This document shows, one piece after another, positions 15,889-27,346 of a DNA stretch of 44,266 bases (positions are counted from its first letter, which is position 1; every line of letters starts with the position of its first letter). The DNA is from Rhodoferax sp. (lineage in GTDB: Bacteria > Pseudomonadota > Gammaproteobacteria > Burkholderiales > Burkholderiaceae_C). The stretch is taken from contig JAUXOA010000050.1 of the NCBI GenBank assembly GCA_030682475.1, positions 1 to 44,266 on the forward strand, in the 5' to 3' direction. Below the pieces are notes generated by a model. That model saw only the letters and a program-made list of their open reading frames with translations, was not told where the DNA came from and searched no databases. Both the position numbers and the translations under genes were made by a program.

Positions 15889-16365
15889 ATGGACGATTCG
15901 TTGACCAAAAAAGTGCTCGCGTACCTGCGCCAGCACAATGTGATGACCATCGCCACGACCGGCACGCATGGCCCGTGGGCGGCTGCGGTGTTTTACGCAA
16001 ACCGGGGTTTTACCCTGTATTTCCTATCGGCGCCCACCACTCGCCACAGCGAAGACATCGAGGCTAGGGGTGCGGTCGCCGTCACGATCCAGGAAGACTA
16101 TAGAAATTGGCGCGAAATCCAGGGCATACAGATAGAGGGCCAGGCGGTCAGGTTGCAGGGCGTGGAACGCGCCACGGCTATGGTACGGTACTTGAAAAAA
16201 TATCCGTTCGTCCGGGACCCGCTCGGGGCGGTGCCGGAAATTGCCAGGGCACTGAACCATGTGACCTGGTACAAAATTGAGCCGAGCCGGCTCTATTTCA
16301 TCGACAATTCCGTAGGCCTCGGGCACCGCGATGATGTCGTCCTGTCGCGGAGCACAAAAATGTAG
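15889..16365 (+). CDS. FMN-binding split-barrel protein (pyridoxamine phosphate oxidase-like)
   Basis: This is a 158-residue protein of the PNPOx-like split-barrel fold. The segment VMTIATTGTHGPWAAAVFYANRGFTLYFLSAPTTRH matches the FMN/F420/haem-binding half, and the C-terminal VTWYKIEPSRLYFIDN is typical of the family. Activity ranges from flavin reductases to haem-utilisation proteins, so no reaction can be assigned. It is the last gene of the rightward series, 147 bases after the CoA ligase, with no obvious ribosome site; the gap shows no clear promoter. Its presence next to prFMN genes suggests flavin handling, as an inference only. Confidence 0.78.
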   Translation: MDDSLTKKVLAYLRQHNVMTIATTGTHGPWAAAVFYANRGFTLYFLSAPTTRHSEDIEARGAVAVTIQEDYRNWREIQGIQIEGQAVRLQGVERATAMVRYLKKYPFVRDPLGAVPEIARALNHVTWYKIEPSRLYFIDNSVGLGHRDDVVLSRSTKM

Positions 16366-16403
16366 CAGACGTCATGCGCCACTACGCAACGTTGATCAGG
16401 CTG

Positions 16404-16502
16404 TCACCAGTCGCTGACAAAGTTCAGTTGCACGCCTTGCGGCAGCGGCGTCAGCAGCGCCAGCGACCGGTCGTCCAGGCGGTGGGTGAACGGATAGGAA
16501 AT
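16404..16502 (-). pseudogene. 3' end of an unidentified gene, cut by an IS
   Basis: A minus-strand frame of 32 codons ends in TGA (16404-16406) and reads naturally (ending TPLPQGVQLNFVSDW). An in-frame stop lies at 16503-16505, about 8 bases before the IS1380-like terminal repeat. It looks like the last residues of a real protein whose upstream part was lost at the insertion. I do not recognise the family. The surrounding 16366-16512 shows nothing else. Confidence 0.3.
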
Positions 16503-16512
16503 TCAACCTAAA

Positions 16513-17143
16513 TTCCTCAGTTACCCCATTGCCGGGATGAGCGGTTGCGAGAAGTTTGACGGCATCAGCGCTGGCTGAACGTAATTTTTTGGTTTTGTGG
16601 CGATGATTTTTCGACGATATAGCGCACCAGCGCTGTCCACCGCTCTCGTTTGGTCAACTGTGGTGCAGTTGCAAGAATAATGTCCAAACCCTTGCGAACA
16701 TTGGCCACCATGGACTTGATCAAATCACCGGCTGCATGGGTCAAGGTCAGCAAAAGTCTGGATTGACCAGCATGCTGCGTCAATCGCGCCACCCCTGCAA
16801 GCAACAAAGGGCGTGACGTGATGGCCTCCAAACGAGTGGCCGGATGCGCCAGTCGCACGTACCAACTCCACCAGTTGTAAATCAAAGCCACGGCTCGGGC
16901 TGAGAGATTGCAGCGCTCCGGGTCTTGTGTGGTGTAACCACCCCAGCCCCACTGGTTCTTCAACTCACCAAAGCCGTTCTCACAATCGGCCCGGTCTCGG
17001 TAGAGCTGGCCGATGGCCTTTAGCTCGTAGTTGGAGTTGTGTTTGTGCAAATTTCCCTTCACCCATTGGATGATCCTCCAAAATGGTCTGTAACCCGCAT
17101 CAGGCCTCAGTTTGAACGAATTTTAGGAGGATCAACTGAGGAA
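16513..17143. mobile_element. IS1380-like element remnant
   Basis: The 10-bp inverted repeat TTCCTCAGTT at 16513-16522 and its complement at 17134-17143 bracket 631 bases that hold only the C-terminal part of a transposase. A complete element of this type is about 1.5-1.7 kb, so roughly 1 kb has been deleted from the 5' side. It marks the right boundary of the catabolic island. Confidence 0.6.
16565..17062 (-). pseudogene. IS1380-family transposase, C-terminal fragment
   Basis: This minus-strand frame of about 165 residues contains YRDRADCENGFGELKNQWGW and the segment ALIYNWWSWYVRLAHPATR, typical of the C-terminal third of IS1380-type DDE transposases. The Glu of the active site probably lies in the YRDRADCEN region. 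The N-terminal two thirds, including the catalytic Asp residues, are absent, and the GTG at 17062 is simply the first codon usable as a start in the remnant. It cannot encode an active transposase. Confidence 0.7.
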
Positions 17144-17446
17144 AATAGGATGACATGACCCTCTAAACAACGACATTCATCCCCCTAAACCGGCCAGGAT
17201 GATTGTCGTTGGACCGGCCATGCTGGTTGACGCCGTCCAATCCGCCCTCACTGGCTCACCAGGTGAGCCACCACGGCGAAAGCTGAGGAATGTCGCTAAT
17301 CAGGTACCACGTTGGAAAAGGCTACAGGCGACGAACCCAAAAAAAACTGCCATACTGTCAGCCGTCTCAAAGTGTTGAGGATGCGGTATGTCCCGCTTGC
17401 GCCCGGCATCGGCGATGCCCGGCGGGGTTTCAGGAAGCAAGAGTCC
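17144..17446. other. non-coding gap before gshA with two dyads
   Basis: No convincing gene is present. A perfect 8-bp-arm palindrome GGCTCACC-A-GGTGAGCC lies at 17253-17269. A second dyad, GCCCGGCATC / GATGCCCGGC with one mismatch, lies at about 17401-17423 just ahead of the gshA ribosome site. The second could form a hairpin in the gshA leader. No clear sigma70 promoter stood out. Confidence 0.35.
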
Positions 17447-19009
17447 ATGTTGAAGTTCACCTGCTGCGATGCGGTCCAGCAATTTTCCACCAGCGGGCAA
17501 GCCCAGGTTTTGCGCGGCATTCGCCGTGGCTACGAACGGGAATGCCTGCGCGTTGACGCGGCCGGCAAGCTGGCCACCAGCCCCCACCCGGTGGCGCTGG
17601 GCTCCAAGCTGACCCACCCCTGGATTACCACCGACTACGCCGAAGCCCTGCTGGAATTCATCACGCCGCCGTCGCAAGACCCGGCGTTCCCCTTGAGTTT
17701 CTTGCGGGACATCCATCGCTTCAGCGTGCAGCAACTGCACGGCGAGTACCTGTGGGCCGGCTCCATGCCCTGTGTGCTGGGGTCAGACCGGGACATCCCG
17801 ATTGCCGACTATGGCAGCTCCAACGCGGCCCGCTTCAAGACCGTGTACCGCGAGGGCCTGGGCCTGCGCTATGGCCGCAAAATGCAGACCATTGCCGGCG
17901 CGCATTACAACTGGTCCTTGCCCGACGATTTCTGGCTGGCACTGAAAGACTGTTGCGCGGCCGATGGAAACCAGCAAGAGTTTGTGAGCGAACGCTATTT
18001 CGGCTTGATCCGCAATTTTCTGCGTTTTGGCTGGCTGATTCCCTACCTGTTTGGCGCCTCCCCCGCCATCTGCGAGTCGTTTCTGCAGGGCCGCAAGTCG
18101 GATTTGCTGGAACTGGTCCCCGGCACCCTGTACGGCCCGTATGCCACCAGCTTGCGCATGAGCGATCTGGGTTACCAGAACCGGGCCCAGGCCAAGCTGA
18201 ACGTCAGCTTCAATTCACTGGCCGAGTACACGCACGACCTCGAAACCGCCATCCGCACGCCGGATCCGTTTTATGAGGAAATCGGTGTGCGCGATGGTGC
18301 GCACTGGAAGCAGCTCAACGCCAACCTGCTGCAGATCGAAAACGAGTTTTACGCTGGCATTCGCCCCAAGCGCATTGGCAAAGGGGGCGAGCGCCCGGCC
18401 CGGGCGCTGCAAAAATACGGCGTTGAATATATCGAGGTGCGCCTGTTTGACCTGAACCCCTTCATTGACATCGGCATTGCACCGGAACAAGGCACGTTTG
18501 CCGACGTGCTGCTGCTGATGTGTTTGTTCCGCGACAGCCCGCCCATCACCAGCCGCGAGCAAAGCGAAAACGACGAAAACAAAAGTCGCGTGGTCAATCG
18601 TGGCCGCCAGCCCGATCTGCAACTGCTGGCGCACAACCGCGAGCAGCCGTTCCGCCCCCTGGCGCACGAATTGTTTGACGACATGCAGCCCTTTGCCGAG
18701 ATGCTGGACGCCGCTCACGGTGGCCAGCGCTACAGCACAACAATGCAAGGCTTGCGCAGTCGCATCGACCACCCCGACAGCACGCCCTCAGCGCAGGTGC
18801 TGGCGGGGGCGCAGGAACAAGGCGGGTTTTTCAACTATGCCATGCAGCTCTCCAGGCAACACCACCAGCAATTGCTGGCGCAGCCGCTTGACGCAGCGTC
18901 CAGCGCCAAGTTTCTGGCCAGTGTGCAGGCTTCGCTACTTGAACAGCAGCGGCTGGAAGCCACCGAGCAAGGCCCCTTTGAAGACTTTGTGGCCCGGTAT
19001 TACGACTGA
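17447..19009 (+). CDS. gshA: glutamate-cysteine ligase (gamma-ECS, class I)
   Basis: This 520-residue enzyme catalyses the first step of glutathione synthesis, ATP-dependent joining of Glu and Cys. Family landmarks are the N-terminal GIRRGYERECLRV, ALGSKLTHPWITTDYAEALLEFITP, GSMPC and MQTIAGAHYNWSLPDDFW, as in enterobacterial GshA (518 residues). The frame is open to 17312, but ATG 17447 gives the family length and follows CAGGAAG. The ten-base gap to the convergent gyrB stop leaves no room for a separate terminator. It is a core gene lying directly beside the island's right boundary. Confidence 0.93.
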   Translation: MLKFTCCDAVQQFSTSGQAQVLRGIRRGYERECLRVDAAGKLATSPHPVALGSKLTHPWITTDYAEALLEFITPPSQDPAFPLSFLRDIHRFSVQQLHGEYLWAGSMPCVLGSDRDIPIADYGSSNAARFKTVYREGLGLRYGRKMQTIAGAHYNWSLPDDFWLALKDCCAADGNQQEFVSERYFGLIRNFLRFGWLIPYLFGASPAICESFLQGRKSDLLELVPGTLYGPYATSLRMSDLGYQNRAQAKLNVSFNSLAEYTHDLETAIRTPDPFYEEIGVRDGAHWKQLNANLLQIENEFYAGIRPKRIGKGGERPARALQKYGVEYIEVRLFDLNPFIDIGIAPEQGTFADVLLLMCLFRDSPPITSREQSENDENKSRVVNRGRQPDLQLLAHNREQPFRPLAHELFDDMQPFAEMLDAAHGGQRYSTTMQGLRSRIDHPDSTPSAQVLAGAQEQGGFFNYAMQLSRQHHQQLLAQPLDAASSAKFLASVQASLLEQQRLEATEQGPFEDFVARYYD

Positions 19010-19019
19010 GGGTCAAAAC

Positions 19020-21629
<2,610 letters not shown>

Positions 21630-21719
21630 CTAATTCTTAAACTCTTGAATGACCAAACCCGCAATGAACTTGTCGATCATCGCGGGCTCGGGTTTTGTAT
21701 TGCTACAAACTTTGCGACA

Positions 21720-22826
21720 TCAAATTCGCATCGGCATCACCACGTATTTGAAGGTGGCGTTGCCGGGGATGGTGAACAGGGCCGAGCTGTTGCCGTCAGA
21801 CAGTTCCAGCGTCACCATTTCCTGGCTCATGTTGGTCAGCGCATCAATCAGGTAGGTGACGTTGAAACCAATCTCGATGCTGTCACCGCCGTAATCAATA
21901 TCGAGCTCATCCACCGCCTCTTCCTGCTCGGCGTTGTTGGACGCCACACGCAGGGTGCCGGGGTCAATGTTCAAGCGCACCCCCTTGAACTTGTCACTGG
22001 TCAGGATGGCGGTGCGCTGCAAGGTCGCCAGCAAGGCGCTGCGGCCCAGCGTGATGCTGTTCTTGTGGTTTTTGGGAATAACGCGGTTGTAGTCGGGGAA
22101 CTTGCCCTCCACCAATTTGGTGACAAACTCCATGCCGTCAAAGCTGAACTTGGCCTGGTTGTTGGCAAACTGCATTTCAATCGCGCCCTCCGCGTCGCTC
22201 AATAAGCGCTGCAGCTCGATCACGGTTTTGCGCGGCAAAATAACCTCTTGCTTGGGCACGTCCACATCCAGCGTGGCAGAGGCAAAGGCCAGGCGGTGTC
22301 CATCCGTGGCCACCAGACTCAGTTGCTTGCCTTCGGCGACGAACAGAATGCCGTTGAGGTAGTAGCGGATGTCATGCACTGCCATGGCAAACGACACCTG
22401 GCCCAGCAGATCTTTCAGCGTCTTTTGCGGCACGCTGAACACGGGGCCGAAGTTGGCCGCCTCCTGCACCAGCGGAAAGTCTTCGGCGGCCATGGTTTGC
22501 AGTGTGAACTTGCTTTTGCCACCCTTGAGGATGAGCTTGGTTGCGCTCGATTCCAGCGATACCGTTTGATCCGCTGGCATGGTACGCAGAATATCGATCA
22601 GCTTGCGCGCGCCCACCGTGGTGCTGAAGTCACCTGTATCGCCCTCCAGTTCAGCCGTGGTGCGGATCTGGATCTCAAGATCGCTGGTGGTGAGCTGCAA
22701 CGATGTGCCTGTTTTGCGAAGCAACACGTTGGCCAGAATGGGCAAGGTGTGTCGGCGCTCGACGATGCCTGCGACCGATTGCAATACGGATAGAACTTTG
22801 TCTTGGGTGGCCTTCAGGACGATCAT
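21720..22826 (-). CDS. dnaN: DNA polymerase III beta sliding clamp
   Basis: This is a 368-residue processivity clamp, the usual length. Its three-fold domain repeat begins MIVLKATQDKVLSVLQSVAG and ends with the conserved VVMPMRI, the C-terminal P-M-R-[IL] seen in bacterial clamps. It is 96 bases downstream of dnaA and 96 bases upstream of gyrB on the same strand, the standard origin-proximal operon. Confidence 0.97.
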   Translation of the reverse strand: MIVLKATQDKVLSVLQSVAGIVERRHTLPILANVLLRKTGTSLQLTTSDLEIQIRTTAELEGDTGDFSTTVGARKLIDILRTMPADQTVSLESSATKLILKGGKSKFTLQTMAAEDFPLVQEAANFGPVFSVPQKTLKDLLGQVSFAMAVHDIRYYLNGILFVAEGKQLSLVATDGHRLAFASATLDVDVPKQEVILPRKTVIELQRLLSDAEGAIEMQFANNQAKFSFDGMEFVTKLVEGKFPDYNRVIPKNHKNSITLGRSALLATLQRTAILTSDKFKGVRLNIDPGTLRVASNNAEQEEAVDELDIDYGGDSIEIGFNVTYLIDALTNMSQEMVTLELSDGNSSALFTIPGNATFKYVVMPMRI

Positions 22827-22922
22827 GTCAACCTCTTGTTTAATATCTTCAATTCAAATAAGTAACCGGCGGGGAAGCGTATTTCTGTCAATACCACCAT
22901 TTTCCCCTTTTTATTCCTGTTA

Positions 22923-24335
22923 TCAGCCTTTGAGGGTCTGTTCCAGCACGTGAAGTTGCTGATTCAGCTCGGTCATCTGCTGGCGCTCGCCGCCAATCTT
23001 GCGTACGGCGTGCAATACGGTGGTGTGGTCGCGCCCACCAAACAACTCTCCAATTTCGGGAAGACTTTTTTGTGTCAACTCCTTGGCCAGGTACATTGCA
23101 ATCTGGCGTGGCCGGGCAATGCTGGCCGGGCGCTTCTTGGAATACATGTCCGCGATTTTGATCTTGTAGTAGTCAGCTACTGTTTTCTGGATGTTTTCCA
23201 CCGAAATCTGGCGGTTCTGGATGGACAGCAGGTCGCGTAGCGCTTCACGCGCCAGCAGAATCGAGATTTCCTTCTGGTTAAACCGGGAATAAGCCAGAAT
23301 TTTACGTAACGCGCCTTCCAGCTCGCGCACGTTGGAACGCACATTTTTGGCCACGAAAAACGCCACTTCTTCCGGCATCTCAATGCCCTCAACCCGCGCT
23401 TTGTTGATCAGAATGGCGACCCGCATTTCCAGCTCGGGCGGCTCGATCGCCACCGTCAGCCCGGAATCAAAGCGTGACACCAGGCGCTCGTGAATATCTG
23501 CCAAACCCTTGGGATAGGTGTCACTGGTCATGACGATGTGCGACTTTTTGGCCAGCAGGGCCTCGAACGCATTGAAAAACTCTTCCTGGGTGCGTTCCTT
23601 GTTGGCAAAAAACTGAACGTCATCGATCAGCAGCAAGTCAAGTGAGTGGTAGCGCTCCTTGAATTCATCAAAAGTCTTGCGCTGGTAAGCCTTAACCACA
23701 TCCGATACAAACTGTTCCGCGTGGATGTAGAGAACTTTGGCGGTTGGCATGTCGGCCAGCAGGCGATTGCCCACGGCGTGCATCAAGTGTGTCTTGCCCA
23801 AACCGACGCCGCCGTAGATAAAAAGAGGGTTGTACAGGTGCCCCGGCATGCCGGCCACGTGCATCGCCGCCGCGCGTGCCATGCGGTTGGCGGTACCTTC
23901 AATCAGGGTGTCAAAGGTCAGGGCCGTATTGAGCCGGTTCTTGAGACTGTTTGGGGTCCGTTCTTCCCCCAGTTCGATCGAGTCCTCCATCGGGATAGGT
24001 TCAACTGAACGTTGAGCTAACTGGCTTTTAGTAATAATTTCACGCGGAGCAAGTGCTAACTCCATCTGGATAGTCTGACCCGAAAATGTCTCCAGAATGC
24101 TGGCAATACGGTTGCTGTATTGGGCCCTGATCCAGTCCAGCTTGAACCGGTTGGCGACAAAGATGGTGACTTTGGAGAGGTCGTCCGTGACCTGTGCCGA
24201 TAGGGGTTTGATCCAGGTGTTGAACTGCTGTTCCGGGAGTTCCTGGGCCAGTTGGTCGATGCAGGTTTGCCACAGGCTTTGCCCGGCGCCATGGCCTGTT
24301 GAACCAGGCTGGCTGGCGTATTGTCCGGCTGTCAT
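22923..24335 (-). CDS. dnaA: chromosomal replication initiator DnaA
   Basis: This 470-residue AAA+ initiator binds DnaA boxes and melts oriC. Domain I starts about [24 protein letters not shown]. Domain III has Walker [17 protein letters not shown] and Walker [10 protein letters not shown]. Domain IV ends with the DNA-binding signature [14 protein letters not shown]. Normal length. It starts at 24335, with DnaA boxes at 24352-24409 directly upstream, consistent with autoregulation and a neighbouring origin. Confidence 0.97.
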   Translation of the reverse strand: MTAGQYASQPGSTGHGAGQSLWQTCIDQLAQELPEQQFNTWIKPLSAQVTDDLSKVTIFVANRFKLDWIRAQYSNRIASILETFSGQTIQMELALAPREIITKSQLAQRSVEPIPMEDSIELGEERTPNSLKNRLNTALTFDTLIEGTANRMARAAAMHVAGMPGHLYNPLFIYGGVGLGKTHLMHAVGNRLLADMPTAKVLYIHAEQFVSDVVKAYQRKTFDEFKERYHSLDLLLIDDVQFFANKERTQEEFFNAFEALLAKKSHIVMTSDTYPKGLADIHERLVSRFDSGLTVAIEPPELEMRVAILINKARVEGIEMPEEVAFFVAKNVRSNVRELEGALRKILAYSRFNQKEISILLAREALRDLLSIQNRQISVENIQKTVADYYKIKIADMYSKKRPASIARPRQIAMYLAKELTQKSLPEIGELFGGRDHTTVLHAVRKIGGERQQMTELNQQLHVLEQTLKG

Positions 24336-24351
24336 TGTGGGTATCAGCTTC

Positions 24352-24360
24352 TGTGGATAG
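24352..24360 (-). promoter_or_regulatory. DnaA box
   Basis: TGTGGATAG on the plus strand is CTATCCACA on the minus strand, one mismatch from the TTATCCACA consensus, 17 bases upstream of the dnaA start. Confidence 0.55.
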
Positions 24361-24400
24361 TTGTAAATTGCTGCGTCCCGGATTGTAATTTATCAAGAAT

Positions 24401-24409
24401 TTATCCACA
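24401..24409 (+). promoter_or_regulatory. DnaA box
   Basis: A perfect TTATCCACA sits next to an AT-rich stretch and immediately before the 12-bp tandem repeats. Confidence 0.65.
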
Positions 24410-24445
24410 AGCCGGAAAGACAGCCGGAAAGACAGCCGGAAAAAC
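24410..24445. repeat. 12-bp tandem repeat, three copies
   Basis: AGCCGGAAAGAC occurs at 24410-24421 and 24422-24433, and a third copy with one change (AGCCGGAAAAAC) at 24434-24445. The block directly abuts the perfect DnaA box. Confidence 0.9.
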
Positions 24446-24480
24446 CTGCCAGCGCCTCCAGCATGACAAGCTGTGCGTCA

Positions 24481-24507
24481 TGTAAGGTGTGTAAGGTGTG
24501 TAAGGTG
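24481..24507. repeat. 9-bp tandem repeat, three copies
   Basis: TGTAAGGTG is repeated exactly three times (24481-24489, 24490-24498, 24499-24507), ending at the -35 element of the rpmH promoter. Confidence 0.9.
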
Positions 24508-24536
24508 TTGCCGGGATTGAGAAAATTTGCGATAAT
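24508..24536 (+). promoter_or_regulatory. sigma70-type promoter for rpmH
   Basis: TTGCCG (24508-24513) and GATAAT (24531-24536) are separated by 17 bases, about 95 bases upstream of the rpmH start. Confidence 0.55.
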
Positions 24537-24631
24537 CGCAGGTTCCCCTGATTGTGTTGGGGGAGACAAGACAGCGGCCCACTCATTTTAAACGGTGTCG
24601 GGCCGTCACTGAGCCCTTTAGGATTTCCAAA

Positions 24632-24766
24632 ATGAAACGTACTTACCAACCCTCCAAGATTCGCCGCGCCCGTACTCACGGCTTTCTGGTGCGCATGAAA
24701 ACCCGCGGCGGCCGTGCTGTGATCAACGCTCGTCGCGCCAAGGGCCGCAAGCGTCTGGCGGTCTGA
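24632..24766 (+). CDS. rpmH: ribosomal protein bL34
   Basis: This 44-residue large-subunit protein begins [19 protein letters not shown] and ends [11 protein letters not shown], a textbook L34 sequence and length. AGGA lies upstream in TTTAGGATTTCC. It heads the rpmH-rnpA-yidD-yidC-mnmE series. Confidence 0.97.
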   Translation: MKRTYQPSKIRRARTHGFLVRMKTRGGRAVINARRAKGRKRLAV

Positions 24767-24820
24767 TTCTGGCGGCCAGAATCGCACGCCGCTGATCTGC
24801 AGTTCAGACACCGCTTCAAA

Positions 24821-25267
24821 TTGCAGCGACTAAAAACGCGAGACCAATTTCAGGCTGTGCTGGCGGGAGGCACCGTGGCCCGTACGGCCCACTTTGCCTT
24901 GCATTGCGCTGCGCTGAATGCGCCTGTGGTCAAACATAAAACAACCATGCCGCCAATTGCGCTTGCGCCAGCGCTTTTCGTCGTGCGGGACGTGTGGATG
25001 GGTGCCATGGTGCCCAAACGCTGGGCCAAACGAGCCGTCACGCGCAACGCCATCAAACGCCAGATTTACAGTGTGAGTATCGATTTCGAGTCAGCACTGC
25101 CGGTGGCTGCCCATGTGGTGCGTTTGCGTGCCGGTTTTGAACGCACACAATTTATCAGCGCTACGTCCGATGTGCTCAAGACCGCTGTTCGCCAGGAGCT
25201 GCAGCAATTGTTTGCAAGAGCGACGGAGCATCCGCCAGCCCCCATCCTGCAGGTCGGTGCCGCATGA
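24821..25267 (+). CDS. rnpA: ribonuclease P protein component
   Basis: This 148-residue basic protein assists the RNase P RNA in tRNA 5' processing. The N-terminus LKTRDQFQAVLAGG and the RNR-type motif KRWAKRAVTRNAIKRQIY identify it. No ATG precedes the conserved start in frame; TTG at 24821 places the first residue where relatives begin (MQRLKTR). A CTG at 24797 is a less likely alternative. It follows rpmH by 54 bases, and its stop overlaps the yidD ATG. Confidence 0.92.
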   Translation: MQRLKTRDQFQAVLAGGTVARTAHFALHCAALNAPVVKHKTTMPPIALAPALFVVRDVWMGAMVPKRWAKRAVTRNAIKRQIYSVSIDFESALPVAAHVVRLRAGFERTQFISATSDVLKTAVRQELQQLFARATEHPPAPILQVGAA

Positions 25268-25536
25268 TCAAGGCCTTGTTGATCGGCCTGGTCAAGGGCT
25301 ACCGTTTGCTGCTCAGCCCGTGGCTGGGCTCGTCCTGCCGCTTTGAGCCCACTTGCTCCGCGTATTCGTTGCAGACTTTGCAGAAGCATGGCGCGGCAGC
25401 AGGCAGCTATTTGACGCTGGCGCGTCTTGCACGTTGTCACCCCTGGTGCGCTGGCGGCTCTGATCCTGTGCCGACTGAAAAACCCCGGCTCTTTACCCAG
25501 CTGATTCCCTCCTCCACTCAAAAGAAGTCTTCATGA
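25264..25536 (+). CDS. yidD: membrane protein insertion efficiency factor YidD
   Basis: This 90-residue protein begins with an amphipathic segment and has the family core YRLLLSPWLGSSCRFEPTCSAYSLQTLQKHG, with cysteines at the expected places, and RCHPWCAGGSDPVP. It is encoded between rnpA and yidC with overlaps of a few bases on both sides, the usual arrangement. It is thought to assist YidC-dependent insertion. Confidence 0.95.
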   Translation: MIKALLIGLVKGYRLLLSPWLGSSCRFEPTCSAYSLQTLQKHGAAAGSYLTLARLARCHPWCAGGSDPVPTEKPRLFTQLIPSSTQKKSS

Positions 25537-27248
25537 ACGATATTCGCCGCACCATTTTGTGGGTGATTTTTGGCTTTTCCATGGTGTTGCTGTGGGACCA
25601 GTGGCAGATTTATAACGGCCATAAAGCCACCTTTTTCCCTGGTCCGGCCCCAAGCGCTGCAACAGCCAATCCGCCGCCTGCTGCGTCCAGTGTGCCGAGC
25701 GGTGTTCCGGTTACAAATACAGCAGCAAGCAGTGCCCAAGTTCCGGGGGCTGGCGCCCCAGCGGCACCGGTGGCAAATGGACCCGCCACACCCCGCGAAC
25801 GCCTGGTGGTGACAACCGATGTGCTGAAACTGACGTTTGACACGGAAGGCGCTTCGCTGGTGCAGGCGGAGTTCATCAAGCAGATCGACATGGCCGACAA
25901 GACCAGGAAATTTGTTCTGCTGGACGACAGCAAGGAGCGTATCTACATGGCGCAAACCGGCTTGATTGCCGGGGCGGCGGGCGGCGCCTTTCCGACGCAC
26001 AAGACGGTCATGAGCGTGGCGCCGGGTGAACGCTCACTTAAAGACGGCAGCAAAGAGCTGGTCATCCGGTTTGAGTCAGCCGAGCTGGGCGGCGTGAAAC
26101 TGGTGAAAACCTTCACCCTGACCCGTGGTGCCTACGCCATGGCGGTCAAGCACGAGGTTCTCAACGTTGGCGCAGCGACGGTGTCGCCGCAGTTGTACCT
26201 GCAACTGGTGCGCGACGGCAACAAGCCGTTGGGTGAGTCTTCCTTCTATTTCACGTTCACCGGTCCGGCGGTTTATACCGAGGCCAAGAAGTACCAGAAG
26301 GTCGAATTCAGTGACATCGAGAAGAACAAGGTGGATATCGAAAAGCAGGCAGAAAACGGCTACGTGGCCATGGTGCAGCATTACTTTGCCAGCGCCTGGT
26401 TGCTGGGCGACGGCATCAAACGCGACCTGTTCATGCGCAAGGTCGATACCAATCTGTATGCCGTTGGCATGATCACTCCACTGGACAATATTGCGCCGGG
26501 CACCAGCAGGGCAGTGGAGGCGAAATTATTTGTCGGCCCGCAGGAAGAAAAAGTGCTGGAATCCCTGGCCCCCGGGCTGGAACTGGTCAAGGACTACGGC
26601 TGGCTCACCATCCTGGCCAAGCCGCTGTACTGGCTGCTCGACAAGCTGCACGGCTTCATCGGCAACTGGGGCTGGTCCATCATGGCTTTGGTGCTGCTGT
26701 TGAAGGCGGCCTTTTACTGGCTCAATGCCAAGGCTTACGCGAGCATGGCGAAAATGAAGGCCGTCAGCCCGAAAATCACGGAAATGCGCGAACGTCTGAA
26801 GGACAAGCCGCAACAGATGCAACAGGAGATGATGCGCATCTACCGCGAGGAAAAAGTCAATCCGATGGGCGGCTGCTTCCCGATCATGGTCCAGATTCCG
26901 GTGTTCATCGCCTTGTACTGGGTGCTCTTGTCCAGCGTCGAGATGCGCAATGCCCCCTGGGTGATGTGGATTCACGATCTCTCGACGCCCGATCCCTACT
27001 ACATCTTGCCGCTGGTCATGACGCTGACCACAGTGTTGCAGACGGCCCTCAATCCACAGCCGCCGGATCCCTTGCAGGCCAAGTTGATGTGGTTCATGCC
27101 GCTGGCGTTCAGCGTCATGTTCTTTTTCTTCCCGGCCGGTCTGGTGCTGTACTGGATCACCAACAACGTTCTGTCGATCGCGCAGCAGTGGGTGATCAAC
27201 ACCCGCATGGGTGTGCCACCGCAGTTCAACCTGCCAAAATTTAAGTAA
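25533..27248 (+). CDS. yidC: membrane protein insertase YidC
   Basis: This is a 571-residue inner-membrane insertase of the Gram-negative type. An N-terminal transmembrane helix ([18 protein letters not shown]) is followed by a Pro/Ala-rich linker and the periplasmic beta-sandwich (about residues 85-345). The conserved membrane core starts with [24 protein letters not shown], and the cytoplasmic hairpin is [34 protein letters not shown]. It ends in a basic tail. It overlaps yidD by four bases. Confidence 0.96.
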   Translation: MNDIRRTILWVIFGFSMVLLWDQWQIYNGHKATFFPGPAPSAATANPPPAASSVPSGVPVTNTAASSAQVPGAGAPAAPVANGPATPRERLVVTTDVLKLTFDTEGASLVQAEFIKQIDMADKTRKFVLLDDSKERIYMAQTGLIAGAAGGAFPTHKTVMSVAPGERSLKDGSKELVIRFESAELGGVKLVKTFTLTRGAYAMAVKHEVLNVGAATVSPQLYLQLVRDGNKPLGESSFYFTFTGPAVYTEAKKYQKVEFSDIEKNKVDIEKQAENGYVAMVQHYFASAWLLGDGIKRDLFMRKVDTNLYAVGMITPLDNIAPGTSRAVEAKLFVGPQEEKVLESLAPGLELVKDYGWLTILAKPLYWLLDKLHGFIGNWGWSIMALVLLLKAAFYWLNAKAYASMAKMKAVSPKITEMRERLKDKPQQMQQEMMRIYREEKVNPMGGCFPIMVQIPVFIALYWVLLSSVEMRNAPWVMWIHDLSTPDPYYILPLVMTLTTVLQTALNPQPPDPLQAKLMWFMPLAFSVMFFFFPAGLVLYWITNNVLSIAQQWVINTRMGVPPQFNLPKFK

Positions 27249-27249
27249 C

Positions 27250-27331
27250 CCCCCGAGGCGCTGCGCGCCTCCCCCCTTTAAAAGGGGGGCGATACCAGCG
27301 GCCTGGCAAAGCCAGTTCCGCGGTGTCCCTG
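27250..27331. repeat. nested-hairpin intergenic repeat (possible dispersed element)
   Basis: Three dyads follow one another after the yidC stop: GAGGCGC-TGC-GCGCCTC (27255-27271), CCCCCCTTT-A-AAAGGGGGG (27271-27289), and CTGGC-AAA-GCCAG (27303-27315). The second could act as a terminator for yidC. The layout resembles short palindromic intergenic repeats common in Comamonadaceae genomes, from memory; only one copy is in this window. Confidence 0.5.
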
Positions 27332-27346
27332 AGTAAACTCCGTCGC

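Larger units (their letters stand above)
24336..24507. other. candidate replication origin (oriC) region
   Basis: The dnaA-rpmH gap contains a perfect DnaA box TTATCCACA (24401-24409) and a near-perfect one on the other strand (24352-24360, CTATCCACA). Between them lies an AT-rich stretch around 24388-24403, followed by two tandem-repeat blocks (24410-24445 and 24481-24507). In pseudomonads and many relatives oriC lies between rpmH and dnaA. Only two good boxes were found, fewer than usual, so additional boxes may lie elsewhere. Confidence 0.55.
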
